Shown here one piece after another: positions 22,180 to 34,448 of a stretch of DNA of 64,000 nucleotides (positions within the stretch are counted from its first letter, which is position 1; each line of letters begins with the position of its first letter). The notes beneath the pieces were generated by a model. That model searched no databases. It saw nothing but the letters and a program-made list of their open reading frames with translations, and was not told the DNA's origin. The stretch is from Terebella lapidaria (taxonomy: Eukaryota > Annelida > Polychaeta > Terebellida > Terebellidae), in the NCBI GenBank assembly GCA_949152475.1, contig OX424564.1, positions 25,356,165 to 25,420,164 on the forward strand, written 5' to 3'. Position numbers and translations under genes: made by a program.

Positions 22180-24720
22180 CAAGCGATTGCTACTCTCCCG
22201 CCCAAGGCTATCACTGGAAAGATCTGGTTGTTGATGGGTGATGGTTCGTCGATATAACCTGTATTTTAGCCTAAGCGAGACCGTTTATATGTGTGTATGC
22301 AAGGCACGTAATTACCCTATTTGCAAGGGCTGTGAACGTTAATTAACATGTTTGTTTGGACAAACAAGCATTCCCAGAACCAGCAGAAACCGTCAATATG
22401 ATAAAATGGTAATGAAGCAAAACACCGGACACTAGCGAATGAACAGAAGTTCAAAAATAAAACAATATGTAAGCGTAGCCTATGCGTCTACTCATTAACT
22501 GCTACTTCAGTTTCCGTTTCATATAAAACTGTAATTTTCTACAAAGCATTGACATTTCGAACACACCCTGAGAAAATGAGTTCAACCTCGAGGCGGAAAT
22601 CACAGGTAGATGTATCAAGTGAACAATGTCGTGGGTGATTTCCATTCGCATTTGTTTTGGTAAGTTCTGTGAGGTATCTAATATTTTATCGCCAGAGGTT
22701 CGTTCTCTTCAAATGTCATCACAGCATCTCACCATTGTGGCACATTTGACAGGACTGGTAATTTTCTTCTATAAAATAGTATAACGTACTGACTATTGGA
22801 CTCATTGAAAATTAAATATGAGTCTATTCAAGCAGACACAATCGTTTCAGAATGTTCATATATAATGCTTCAAATCGGTATCGAAACGTGGTGTTCGTTG
22901 CTTAAAGATATAGTCTGGAAAGAACTTTCTTTGGTTAATCTGATGGAACCACCAACTCGTAGATTCAGGGTCAAAATGGGAAAACATTTTTTAGCTTCAA
23001 ATTCACAGCTACAATAGAAATCAAGGTTGTGGAAGAATCCAACAAAAATACACATATTACTTACAATCGTGAACGATAACTGTTATAAATTTAATATCGT
23101 CCGTTGTTGATATAACTAATTTGATCAGTAATATGAATATGTTACGTATACTTATATGTTAAGTAATATGAAATGTTTACACATGTTAACATGATTATTT
23201 GTCACGCAAGTCAGATGAACATGAAATTTACGCTGGTTTTACAGCTATTCTAAAATTTCATTTTTTTCGTTCAAATAAACTATCAACGACTATCAGTTTG
23301 AAAGGAGTCATATGACAATCACATTCCACCATTGGTAGGACGTTGGAAATGTTTATGAGAAAGTTTATGATCATTGCCCAATGCCTATCCCACACTGTAC
23401 TAAATCAAGTATAAACTTAACATCAAAATAACTGAGCCCAACTTGTTTTCATACATCTATGTCTGGCTTTCATTCCCACTCATATGCTGTGTTTTATGGG
23501 TTTCAGTCGTCAGTAGTACCTGTTTACCTTTATGTATTCATGTTTTGTTTGTGTCATGTTTAGGTTTGTTTAATGGCCGAATGAAGAATACGATTATTCG
23601 CACGATTTAAGGCCAAGCCATGTCATGCACCCTCAAAAATTGTATGCAGCCCTGTGTTATGACTATGATCCAAGAGTTACAAAGGGGGATGCTCTCCAAC
23701 GCAAATACAATAAAATACAAAAACGAAACATACGTACAAGGGTTCAGAAATGTTACCAGAGAAATATGTATTTTTCAGCCACAGCTTTTTTTCTCAGAAA
23801 ATACTGTAAAAAAGACTAATTTTGGTGGCTATTGAATTTGGAGATTGTGAGCCCCACGCTATTCGGTGGAGATTTAGTTTGGCGATTTTAAAAGCAGTTA
23901 TATTTCTTAACATATATCTAGTTAATTTGGCGGACGATTTAATTTGGCGGTTTTTCCCTACCGCTAAATCCGCCAAATAACTCGTCCGCCAAAATTAGTC
24001 GTTTTACAGTAGCCGATTTGACTTTTCAGTTTTTTTGAAGATAAAGTCACCACTGAAACAACATTATATATAAATTCCCATGTAAATTTTCCAAAATTCA
24101 AGCTCCATTGTGAAGTATTCCATACAGCTCTCATTGTGCTGAAAAAAAAGAGAATAAAAATACAAAACCATTTCTAATGGCTTTCCTTTTCATGATTTAT
24201 ATACCACAGGGCCCTAGAATACAGTAACTAAACTGATGAGAAAGGAGTAAGATAAATAGAGGTGCCCCAGGGAGGTATTGACAGATTTCAGACGTGAGCA
24301 AAATATGGGTCTCGTTTCTCAATACAAAACTACTGGCCACTGCAAAAACCAGAGGTTTAGCCAGTGATGATTGGCATTATTTAATTCCGCGCCGATATAT
24401 GGGCCAGCAAACGAGGAAAATCGCAGACGTAAACACCGTCTCAGTGAGCAATTTCCCACCAAGGCTATCAATTGAAAGACCACGTTTGGGTAATCGTTTA
24501 TCGATGTAAGCTATTGTCAACGAAAATTTGTTGTTCGTTATTTTCTATTCATGCGTCAGTGAGACGACGCACGCGTACGAGACGTTAATTGACGTATTGC
24601 ACTGGTTGAACACTCACTAATATACACTTGTGCATTTAGTTATTGCATTCACGAACAAGCACTTATACAACCAGCTGAAACTGCCAATCACATTGACGGA
24701 CATAGTACACTGGGGTAATA
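22180..24720. repeat. Dispersed repeat B, two direct copies (22180-22540 and 24440-24720)
   Basis: Both copies share CAAGGCTATCA(C/A)(T/T)(G)GAAAGA near their start, a TCGATATAACCTG versus TCGATGTAAGCTA block, and ACAAGCATTCCCAGAACCAGCAGAAAC versus ACAAGCACTTATACAACCAGCTGAAAC near the end (similarity read by eye). A third copy in reverse orientation is at 14690-14885. No coding potential or terminal inverted repeats were recognised. Confidence 0.55.
23802..24011. mobile_element. Tc1/mariner-like MITE (TA-flanked)
   Basis: The ends TACTGTAAAAAAGACTAATT (left) and TACTGTAAAACGACTAATTT (right, reverse complement) form TIRs of about 25 bp. The interior repeats TTTGGCGG/CCGCCAAA motifs in both orientations (near 23875-23990), so the single strand can fold. 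Length is about 210 bp with no ORF. The TA at each edge suggests a TA-inserting superfamily, which is inference. Confidence 0.65.
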
Positions 24721-25489
24721 ACTACCACCCAATTTATGCCATTTATTTTACTGGAAAACGATATCGTATATTACGTATGCATCTAGTCATTCAATAACAG
24801 CAATTATTCATCTACTAATCGCAGCGTGTATATGGTCTAAGTTTCAGTAGCAAAGTAACATCTTCGTCTCCAATGGAAGGCAAGATGCTAGTGACGTTAA
24901 TTGATCACCCACTCAACAACAATTCATAATCTTCCACGTCCCGCCATGTCCAGTATCAAAATAAGACACGTTGACGTAGTAAATATCATACTGAGTTGCC
25001 ATGTTATGAAAAGTAAGAAAATCATCTTGATATGACCATGAAAATAATCACAACAATACATCTTACCTTGGTGCATGTTTTACCATGAAAATCATCGCAA
25101 ACGTATAATGTCCCCATTATATATATTGCTATAATTTCCATGCTAAGAATTGTTGATTTTTCTTCACAGTAGGAAGTCTACAATGATGTGGTCAACATTT
25201 TCTTCAATATATATTTTTCACGTGAAGACAACTTGTCATGAAAAACCTCAATAATATGACTCCTTGTTATGATAATTTTGGGGATTTTCATAACATGATA
25301 ACTAGTAATGAAACTGAGTCATGATAAGGCGTCTTAATGTGATACTGAACAGAACAGGTCGAGTAATAGTATGTGGTTAAATGGATGATGAAGTAACGCT
25401 TCCATAGACACAATTTTGTGTCCACGGGGCACTTACTTGATCATGGGGAATCTATTTTGAGCCCATTTTGGGGCGAAATTGTTTGCTTG

Positions 25490-25990
25490 GAAGTATATAA
25501 TTTTAAAGTTCGGCGACCCCACGATAAAAAGGTATACCCAATGACTAGTGTCACTGAATGTCCTATAAACATGTCCGCACTGCAGCACCATAACCGTGGT
25601 GTCACTACTCGTGCAGCCCACGACATAATGTTAGTGCTTCCCTCTTTCGGAGAGACCTTGTCTCCTAGCATTGTGAGGCGCTAGCTGTCCAAGTTACTCG
25701 GCCCCTATAGGTCAGCTATATCCCACTGTTGCGCCACATCATAAGCCAAATCACCCACACACATGGTTGCGATGTGAGTCAACAGCGGGAGGCCGACCCG
25801 GGAGCGACGCCGAGAAACCCACAGTGGTCCAAAAGGTCAAGCACCAAGTTCGGCGACCCCACGATAAAGAGGTATATCCCATTACTGGAGTGTCACCGAG
25901 TCTTATTAACCTGTCCGCAATGCAGCACCATAAACGTGGTGTCACTACTCGCGCACACCACGTCACAATGCTACATAATCAAGTCGGCCA
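25490..25990. repeat. 340-bp tandem duplication
   Basis: GTTCGGCGACCCCACGATAA at 25508 recurs at 25848, with continuing similarity for about 130 bp (GCAGCACCATAA(C/A)CGTGGTGTCAC, then CACGACATAATG versus CACGTCACAATG). The minus-strand translations of both copies share the peptide RVVTPRLWCC, but the frames run into unrelated sequence and there is no gene context. The type of repeat is unknown. Confidence 0.7.
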
Positions 25991-26084
25991 GCATATACCG
26001 TAAGATATCGTCATTAGCATTCCATGGTTTGATTTCCATGGAAGGTATACTGAAATATGAAGCCTTTTGGCCTTCAGTAGCCTT

Positions 26085-26370
26085 TTGGTTTTTGATTAGG
26101 TACTTATGTACGTGTCATATCTATGCCGTGGGGGTTGTTTCGGATATCTTAATTATTTTCATAGGTTGTTGGGCAGTTGTATACTAATTCCATCAGGCGT
26201 ACAGTAGAAATAACTACATTTACCACACTGTCTGCCCCTGATGACGCCAGTGTGTCTTTTGATAAAGTAATTGGTCGGACTTTGTTTCTATTGCAAGATG
26301 TTGTATTTTATGTTCGTGATTGGAATCATCAAAATTTGGCTGTATTGGTGGTAATAGATTGATAATAACA
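26085..26370 (+). repeat. Dispersed repeat A, copy 2
   Basis: This is the second copy of the repeat at 2935-3225, same orientation; shared blocks are listed there. The copies are about 23 kb apart and diverged, so they predate the youngest elements in the window. Confidence 0.7.
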
Positions 26371-26443
26371 TGAATGTACTCGATTTTGACCTTTCAAAGT
26401 CTGATTCAACCTGTCAGTTATACTCAAAGTTATCAATACGTGA

Positions 26444-26686
26444 GTTCGGAAATGTTTTCAGGTCAGGTCAGTGGAATTGGGTCAGGTTCAAGTGGTATAA
26501 ACATAGCCAATCCATGCTGTCACGCTACCATTGTCGAGTCACTGTCACCAACACATTACTCGATTTCGCCTGTACAATACTAAATATCTTGTTTACTTCG
26601 AGTTCACCGCGTCACTCACGTTTGAACAAGTCGTGTACGAACGCTTTGTTAAAACCACTTGACCTGACCTAGAAACATTTCCGAAC
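26444..26686. mobile_element. Short TIR element carrying direct AGGTCA repeats
   Basis: The left end GTTCGGAAATGTTTTCAGGT and the reverse complement of the right end GTTCGGAAATGTTTCTAGGT match for about 32 bp, continuing as CAGGTCA. Each TIR therefore contains AGGTCAGGTCA, two abutting nuclear-receptor-type half-sites. Length is about 243 bp; there is no transposase. Confidence 0.65.
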
Positions 26687-27103
26687 TGGCTTATAGAAAA
26701 CCAAACATTTTGAGTCTAACATGTTCTTGACAATTATTACTCAACGCCGTATGAGGTCAAAATCAAGGCCACAAAACGGCATGGGGTCTGGGGCCCGCTC
26801 AAGGTCCCCAGAAGCCAGAGCTTTCTTCATGTTCTGTGGTTGATTCTGAGCTCTCTCTGGCTCTGATTGAGTATTTTTCATTCCACACATGCATTTGCTG
26901 GTATTTAAATTTATTTATCCCAAAACTACTCATTGTCACTTTACATATTATGTCATATAACTTACTTGCTGATTAATGACACTCAATTGCATAATTATTG
27001 ACCAACGAATGTTAGGCCTATGTAACGCTGTAATCCATCTTAACATATTTCTGAGTCACAGCTTTTTTTGTTGAAAATATATTGTGGGTGCGCGCCGGGT
27101 GCA

Positions 27104-27119
27104 CCCCCCCCCCCCCCCC
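27104..27119. repeat. Poly-C tract in a GC-rich mini-region
   Basis: There are 16 C residues, preceded by GGGTGCGCGCCGGGTGCA and followed by TAAATCCGCCAGTG. The segment looks like the end of a dispersed element, but its partner end was not found. Confidence 0.5.
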
Positions 27120-27511
27120 TAAATCCGCCAGTGACTGGATATCATTTAAGGTCGAAACTGCAAAAAATACATTCTGTATCACAGCTCTATCAACAACCAT
27201 AATGTCTGCAGAGACAAAATTCAAGATCAACTAGAATCAACTTCCAAGACTTTACCAAAAATGGTCATATTCCTCCTCCTATATGCTCATCAAAGACTTT
27301 AACAAAAATTTCTAAGACTTTAACAAAAATGGTCATATTTTTCCTCCTATATGCTCATCAAACAAACATTTACAAGCTTCAACTTTTTTGCATGCATGCA
27401 GAGGTCAATTTACTCATTTCACTTTCGACGTGACCTTCAGATCTCCCACTCAGGGTCACGTGAAGTCAAGTTTGAGCAAACCAAATGATGTGCCATATAT
27501 ATACTACTTAT

Positions 27512-28067
27512 TGTAGAATAAATCGCCCAAAACCCCTCCCTCACACATTCTCCCACTCGACATACATGACACAGATTCATCGCACGCACCGTCCTAACAC
27601 CGCACCTCATGTAAACAACTCTACTCACGATGACACACCCCTCATTCCCTCCAATCACCACACTTCCAGACACTTAACCACGCCCACCCAGACATGACAT
27701 CACATTCAACGAATCACATTAACTCCTGTCCCACGACGCGGGAAAATTACAGACGCCCAACACATGGCCCAGCGTTTTCCCAGCTGTAAAAAAGTTTTGA
27801 GAGATACTGGACTGATGAGAGGTACAAGAATTAGCAAAGAAGAATATCATAAAATTAAGAAGTAATATAAAAGACAGAGAATATCGGACTATATCTTGGG
27901 ATTACGTGTGTGTGGCCGTGATCTTCATCGAACTTTAATCATCCCAATAAACCCCGGATTATTGGAAAGAAACGTCAGACTCTTGTCTTGTGTTAACGCA
28001 CGACAGTCACCGTATTGTACGATCCTGTCGGCGTAATAGCCGCCGGGAGACACGCTATTTCGTCACA
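27512..28067 (+). mobile_element. Candidate solo LTR (LTR retrotransposon fossil)
   Basis: This 556-bp block starts TGTAGA and ends TCACA, with TTAT immediately on both sides (27508-27511 and 28068-28071) as a possible 4-bp target duplication. A TATAAAA-type box near 27866 and an AATAAA near 27947 are spaced as in an LTR, followed by a short R/U5-like tail. No internal retroelement region lies next to it, so it would be a solo LTR, probably of the Ty3/Gypsy type; the family is inferred from form only. Confidence 0.5.
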
Positions 28068-28129
28068 TTATTATGCTCCTAACATATATCCCAGTTGTAT
28101 CTACATGTTTTATTCTCCCGAGACTAAAT

Positions 28130-28480
28130 TGTGGATTTCAAGCCAGTTTGGGCCTCAATACGGGCCTTGACGCAATGCATGGTATTCCACGTTTGTGTAC
28201 AAGAGGAAAAGTCCATTTCGGACCAGTTCAAGGCATTCCATCTCTATACACCTAACACACAGCTTGAAAAGTCATGCATGTGTAAAAGTAGGATAATAGT
28301 TACTGAACAGAATTTGAAATATCCACAAAAGTGCAAAATATAGCTGTCAAATAACAAAGAAATGTGAATGTTGAGAGGGAGGTATTTTGAACTCCAAATA
28401 CCTCCCTCTCGAAATGTTTTCAGGTATTGTTATATTCAAATTTCAGGACAAAAGATAGAAATGTTGACAGATGATTGGTA
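28130..28480 (-). repeat. Decayed F2-family fragment with perfect hairpin
   Basis: Segments such as GTCCATTTCGGACCAGTTCAAGG and TTACTGAACAGAATTTGAAA correspond, with many changes, to 10855-11000 of the F2 element. A 15-bp perfect stem (28373-28387 with 28396-28410, GAGAGGGAGGTATTT and its complement, 8-nt loop) covers the ACCTCCCTCTCG segment that F2 copies carry once, so the segment was copied in inverted orientation. Confidence 0.55.
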
Positions 28481-29585
28481 CAATACCATGCCTAAGGTCC
28501 AGTAACCTGCATGTACAGAAAAACAAGTTTCAAATCTTTTATTGCACCATATGTTTTGTGCCAAATATATTCACAATTTCCATATGACCATTATTATTCA
28601 TCTAACATTTACACATTTTAACATCACACTTTTAACAACAATGGACAACAATCACAGTAAATGTTATTTTGTTGAATAAATTTGATAATTTTTGCAATCT
28701 ACACATAAATATCTGACATAGCATGGATAAGCAATATGCAATCATGAATATGTATATATGTTAAGAGTATTATGTAGAACATTATTTAGGCCTATATAGC
28801 ACGCTTCAGCGTTCAGGAATTCTTGACAAATCATAACGCATTATACATGTTAAAACGAGGTCGTATTGGGAAATCATAATGTGGTCATAACACGTCTTAC
28901 TTTTTACTGAATAAACACGCACTAAGATCTTGAATCATGATCAGCAATATTAGCAGCATGTAATTCTGCAAAATTCTGTAACTGATTGAGATTATGCACA
29001 CACGTACTATACTGTTAATAATTATTGAATAAATTGCTATATTTCAGATTACACTGTATTAAACTTAACATATCTGCAAACATATTCATTGTTTTGTCAT
29101 TCAAATATAATTGCAAATAACAAAAACATATCAGCGAGTAAAGACTTCAAAGTAATGCACTGAACAGCAGTTAAATTACCAGCAGAATTCTCTGGGATTC
29201 CTCTACAGGATTTACACAATAAATTTATGTAATAAATACCCTGCATTCCTGATGACGAAATAATCTGCACTGCCACCAATAAACTGAGTAAACTCAGATA
29301 CCTGGTATATATTGTGGGAGAATTAATTGGACATTGCATGTAAAACAAGTCTGAGTGCATGTATAGAACAATGACTGCTTTTTAACAACTGCGAGAAGTA
29401 AAATGAGTATAACAGTTTGTTTTATACATAATTCTAGCAACAATTTTTTTTTTTTCAAATAATAAATACCATCACCCATCTACATTAGAATAAATACTAC
29501 AGATTTTGATTTCTAGAGTACATGTAAATTGTATGACTGTGAGACAGATTAATTTAATACATATAAACAAGTAAACAACACACCC

Positions 29586-32500
29586 TTAGAATGCAGATTC
29601 CTGTGTATTGAGCAGAGAGCTAGGCTCGTTGTCACCGTAGAAAGACTCGGAGGTCAGCCTGGAAGACCTACTAGAGTGTCCTGCATTCGTTGAAGGTCTG
29701 ACACTGGGGACATTGCTGAGCGGAGATGGTCGATGTTCTGGACTCGATAGTTCTAAGGAGATTTCTTCCAGTAGCTCCGTGGAATTTACACTTGAATTTC
29801 TCTCGCTTTTCGGAGCTGAAGTCACATTATTTTCCTGTCTTGATAATAAGGAAATGTCTGAAGTTTCTTTAACATTTTTCACGTTTGGTTGCTGATGAGC
29901 AAATTCGTCACTGCTGCTACCTGCGTCTAAAACGAAAACGTTTCTCGTAGGTCCCCTGTGCTTTTTCCTGCGGAATTTTTGCTTCCACTTTTGCCAGAGT
30001 TCTTGGTCTTGACTTTGGTTCTGCTTCATGAAAGACAACTTTTTAAAGAAGGATTTCGCCCGTGGCGTATCATCTGACACCACGCTTTCAACGTCCGCAT
30101 CACTGTCATGATAACTGTCTGTCGCTTGATCGTCCGTGGATCTTCCTTGTCTAGCTTTTACTTTTAATATTGATTTTCTGTGTTTCACGGAGCATGGCAA
30201 CTGTTCTTCAGATCTTGGAAGGCCACACGACAGAAGAACCACATTGAGTATGATACTGCCAATGGCAATAAGCACCATGACAATCAGAAGTGACATCATG
30301 AAACTGAAACAGAAAATTGGAGATTTATGTAGTTACCAATTACATATGAAAATAAACCGGTAAAAGTATCTTGTGAATATGTTTCTTCTCTAAAATCTGT
30401 ATGTATGTACATGTACTTACAAATATTCTTCCTGGTCCATGGTTTTCAGATCTTTTCTCACAATTATCCTGTCGGCCATACAGTGCCCAACTACCGGTAT
30501 GTAAATAAGATATTATATATACCCGGTATTACATATACATATGAATCTACACAAACATTTAATTTCATTAATTTTTCAGTTGTATACATATGTATATGGA
30601 GAAATGATTGAATTATAACTGCTAGTAATTTGGATATATAAATGTAACATTGCCATCATAATGTACCGGTACTTTACCTTGCCACATTTGCGACGTTATG
30701 ATAGCGGAGTCACAGACGCCGGTGACTGGGTCACAACTGCAGCTGTCTGGACAGTCACACTCACCCATACACTGCTCACCGTAGGTACCATAGGCGCACT
30801 CTGATGGAATAACATTAGCTTATATCTTAAAATTCATATGAACCATTTATATATTATGATAATGTGATCAGATGTTATCAGGGATATGGATTTTTTTTTC
30901 AATTACCGGTAGTAAATTATGTCAAATGTGCTATTACGGTATATATGTGAAAACCATTTCTTCTTCACATTCCCTTTTCAGAAGCCTGCATAATTTTCTA
31001 TAGCTTATGATACTTTTCAAAGTGTACGCTCTCATGTAATGTACATATAAATGCATCATGATTCACATACCTGTACATAAACCAGTAAATTTACATCGTT
31101 GAGGTTAAAGCCAAAGAATTAAAAAAAAAAATTTAATATAATCATCACATCAAGATATGAACGTATTTTGCAACCGAAACACTTACCGGATTCACACTGG
31201 TAACCATAGTAACCAGCAGAGCAGTAACAGTGGCCATCCTTGGGGTCGCAGGGCTCTCCGTGTAAACAGGAACATTCCCGCATACAGCCATCGCCATGGT
31301 AACCAAAGCTACAGGGGTCCTCACAGTCAAGGCCCACATAACCAGGGTCACAGTGGCAACCATCTACACGAATTAAAATGCGCAATTTTTTTTTAAAAAT
31401 TTGTATGAAATTCATGAAACTTGGCATGTAAACAAATTTGGATCAAGCACATCAATATTGATAATTTGTTTATGATTCTTCTCTAAACTTTTTTAGAAGC
31501 ATCCCTTAACGGAAAAATACTCTTTAAATAATTCTCTTCAAAAATTATCTACTTTTGAACATATTTTTGATAACAAACCAACTTGGGAGAAAATTGTCGA
31601 AATCAACAAACGCACCTTCAGTACAATGTCCGTGGCCAGAACAGTTCCTCTCCTCACAGCTCAGGACACCGCAGCCCTCCCCCTCCCAGTAACCATGGCA
31701 ACGACATTCTCCCCGGTAACAGTCACCATGGTTACTACAGTTAGCAGGATCGCAGCGAATGTCATGGATGCATATCACAGTTGATACCTCCCGCTCACAG
31801 CTGTACATGAAGTTTGATATATTGCTGCAAAAAAAAATAGGGAGAAAGATTGAAATATTAATTATGACCACAGCAAAATTATTATCATGCACATCTATCA
31901 GAAGAATACCAAATAAAAGCCAACTAAATATCCTCTACATATTCATACAGGCTTACCGGTACTTGTAAATCTGAGCTTGAATTATTCAACATCAATTACT
32001 GTTTGAGCATTATTTTCTAAATGTGACCATGTAAGTATACATTCTATCTTATAGTTAATATTGGTTATCATAATGCATCCATAAATTTAGTTTCAAAATT
32101 CAAAAATTCTCCATAAGTTCACATGTTCATTCATTGTTTTACTTTTATCATAATTTTTGACTAACATGAACAGCCTCCAAAAGAAAACTAACCATCTATC
32201 TGAAGGATAGTTCACCAGTGTGCCATTCTCGACAACTGTTACGGAACCGCCTCCGTCTAAATTGATGGCATTTACGGCTCCCAGCTCTATCAGCAGCTCA
32301 GCCAAGTGATATAGCGATATCCTGCAAAAGAAGAGAACAGAACACAATATACATGTACATGTCTGTGTATCAACAGGTGTATCAAATAGGTATATGTATA
32401 AATGTGAATATCAACACAATATTCATATGGATATAAATCATTCAAGAATTGTGACAGTTACTCTGATTAAAAATTACACTCATCCATGTGATACAAACTA

Positions 32501-34190
32501 TACAAACATTCAAACTGGAAACCAAAATGCCAGCTATGTAGGCCATACACATCAAGTAGAAATGCTAAATAGCTATGTAAAATCAGAAACGTCACAATGC
32601 CACACGTCATACATGATAATACATGTACAATGTATGTATTACTGACCCTCTCTGGCCGGTTTGACCGTCTAGTGCGACAACCACGAGTCGACCCTCTGCA
32701 TCATGTCCTACAGCATTCCTCGCGGATTTCACATCTATGAAGTACTGCAGGCTGCCTGTAACACCACAACATCTTGATCAATATATTCAACCAAATACAT
32801 ATTCATAGGTGTACATTAATAATTGATTTTTTTTTCAGGAAAAAAATATATATTATTGTCATCAATCAGAAACTTAATTCGATTTTGAAAAGGTATAGTA
32901 CAGTTTCATGTATTGCAGAGCGTGAAACATTAATAGTTAGTATTGAATATAAATTGCACTTTCAATAATTCCAAACACTTCAAATATTTGAAATTACTGT
33001 ACCGCTTTCCTGTGTGTCGGAACTCTCAGCTTGCTTGCTGATATCAATGTAATTTTCCCCGTTTCTGACCAGCCATATGACACCACCAACCAGCTGGTCA
33101 AAGCTCTCTGATATAGAGGCTTCCGCAGGGATGTATCTGTCCAAGAAACGTTATGATATATGCATTATCATCGGACAGCAGAGTGGCATTTCTGTAGCAT
33201 ATATATATCGGAATTTTTCATTATGCATTAGATAATCATCGAGTAACATTTCTGTGCTTTAATACTGGTGTCCTTTGACATAAATATATACATGTATCAT
33301 CAAATTAAAGACATATTGTGATCAACATATTTATGCATGAAAGTCTTCAATCATGTCAATAGGGAATACAGAACAGTGACATACAAAGTTTGCTAAAATT
33401 ATAACTTACCCAAAGAACAGTGATCCATCCTTCTCAATTCCAAAATGTGCATTTTGCATACCTCCTGAATTATGTGCATAGAGTCCGTTACAGACCACAT
33501 CACCTGGTTCAACAATAACAGCACATAATATGTATTAAAATCTAGTATCAAACTGAATGAATGAACGAATGAATATTGTTTTTTTTTTACATCACTAAAA
33601 CAGATATACATGTACAAAAATTTGACAAGATAAAACCACGTTCATTGCGCTTCTGAGCGATGCTTTGAGAAGCATCACCCACACAGATGGAACCAATTTC
33701 CAAGAGAAATGTCTAATACGTGTACCGTAGCTACAATGATGTCAATCTTCATTGTAAAAAATCTGTGTGTACCATACCTAAACATGCCCCAGAAGTCGTG
33801 TTGAAGAATCCTGCATTGACAGCCAGAAGACAATCTTCCACCTTAGCTGTATCCCTGACAGTTGAGAGGGTGTTACCGCTGCACCCACCAACACCCCCTG
33901 GTTCCAGAACTGACACAGTTTTAGTCGGATCACTAACAACGAAATGATGGCCAGTCACGTACTGTTTCTGCCAGTACTCGTCATAAGCGTACACAAAGTT
34001 ATGACTTTCGATGATGTCATTATCCAGGTTGGAGCTGTTGTGAGCTGGGTATTCTTCATAAGTTTCGTTGCCATAGTTACTGGGCTGTGTTTCCCTGATG
34101 ACGCGATGGTGATGGTTGGGGCCATGTCTCCCCTTAGGGTAAGGAAGCAGAATATCCGGATATCGTTCCACGTTGTCACCTTCACTGCTG
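29586..34190 (-). CDS. NAGPA: N-acetylglucosamine-1-phosphodiester alpha-N-acetylglucosaminidase (uncovering enzyme), 5' end missing
   Basis: The enzyme removes the covering GlcNAc to expose mannose-6-phosphate on lysosomal hydrolases in the late Golgi. Ten minus-strand exons fit with all phases conserved: 33778-34190, 33410-33503, 33003-33136, 32647-32755, 32193-32321, 31616-31824, 31187-31363, 30678-30800, 30421-30490, 29586-30303. Family hallmarks in order are SVLEPGGVGGCSGN, NAGFFNTTSGACLG, GGMQNAHFGIEKDG, GGVIWLVRNG, SARNAVGHD, the NAINLDGGGS catalytic-domain signature, then NYPSD, Cys-rich EGF-like modules (CSNHGDCYRGECRCHG, CSGHGHC), a transmembrane helix (LLIVMVLIAIGSIILNVVLL) and a cytoplasmic tail. 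The tail, about 210 residues and rich in Ser, Lys and acidic residues, is far longer than the roughly 40-residue mammalian tail. The signal-peptide exon lies upstream and was not found. The 70-nt exon 30421-30490 was placed by reading frame and splice sites and is the least certain. Confidence 0.92.
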
Positions 34191-34448
34191 CTGTAATAAA
34201 GATACATGTATGTTAGTCGTCATAGCATTTATGAGATTCATAAAAATGTCTACTTTTACAAACAAGCCAATGAACAAGCGGTTATAATATAACTTTTATC
34301 GGCGTTTATTTGCCAAACTTTCAAGTTTTGCTCCCGAGCAGAAGCTTTAAGACAAAATTATAAAATGAAGCACTTTCCGATGCATCTGGAAGATTTCAGA
34401 CACATCGAACATAATTAGGCATCCCAAATGAAAATCGGGAGGCCTTAA

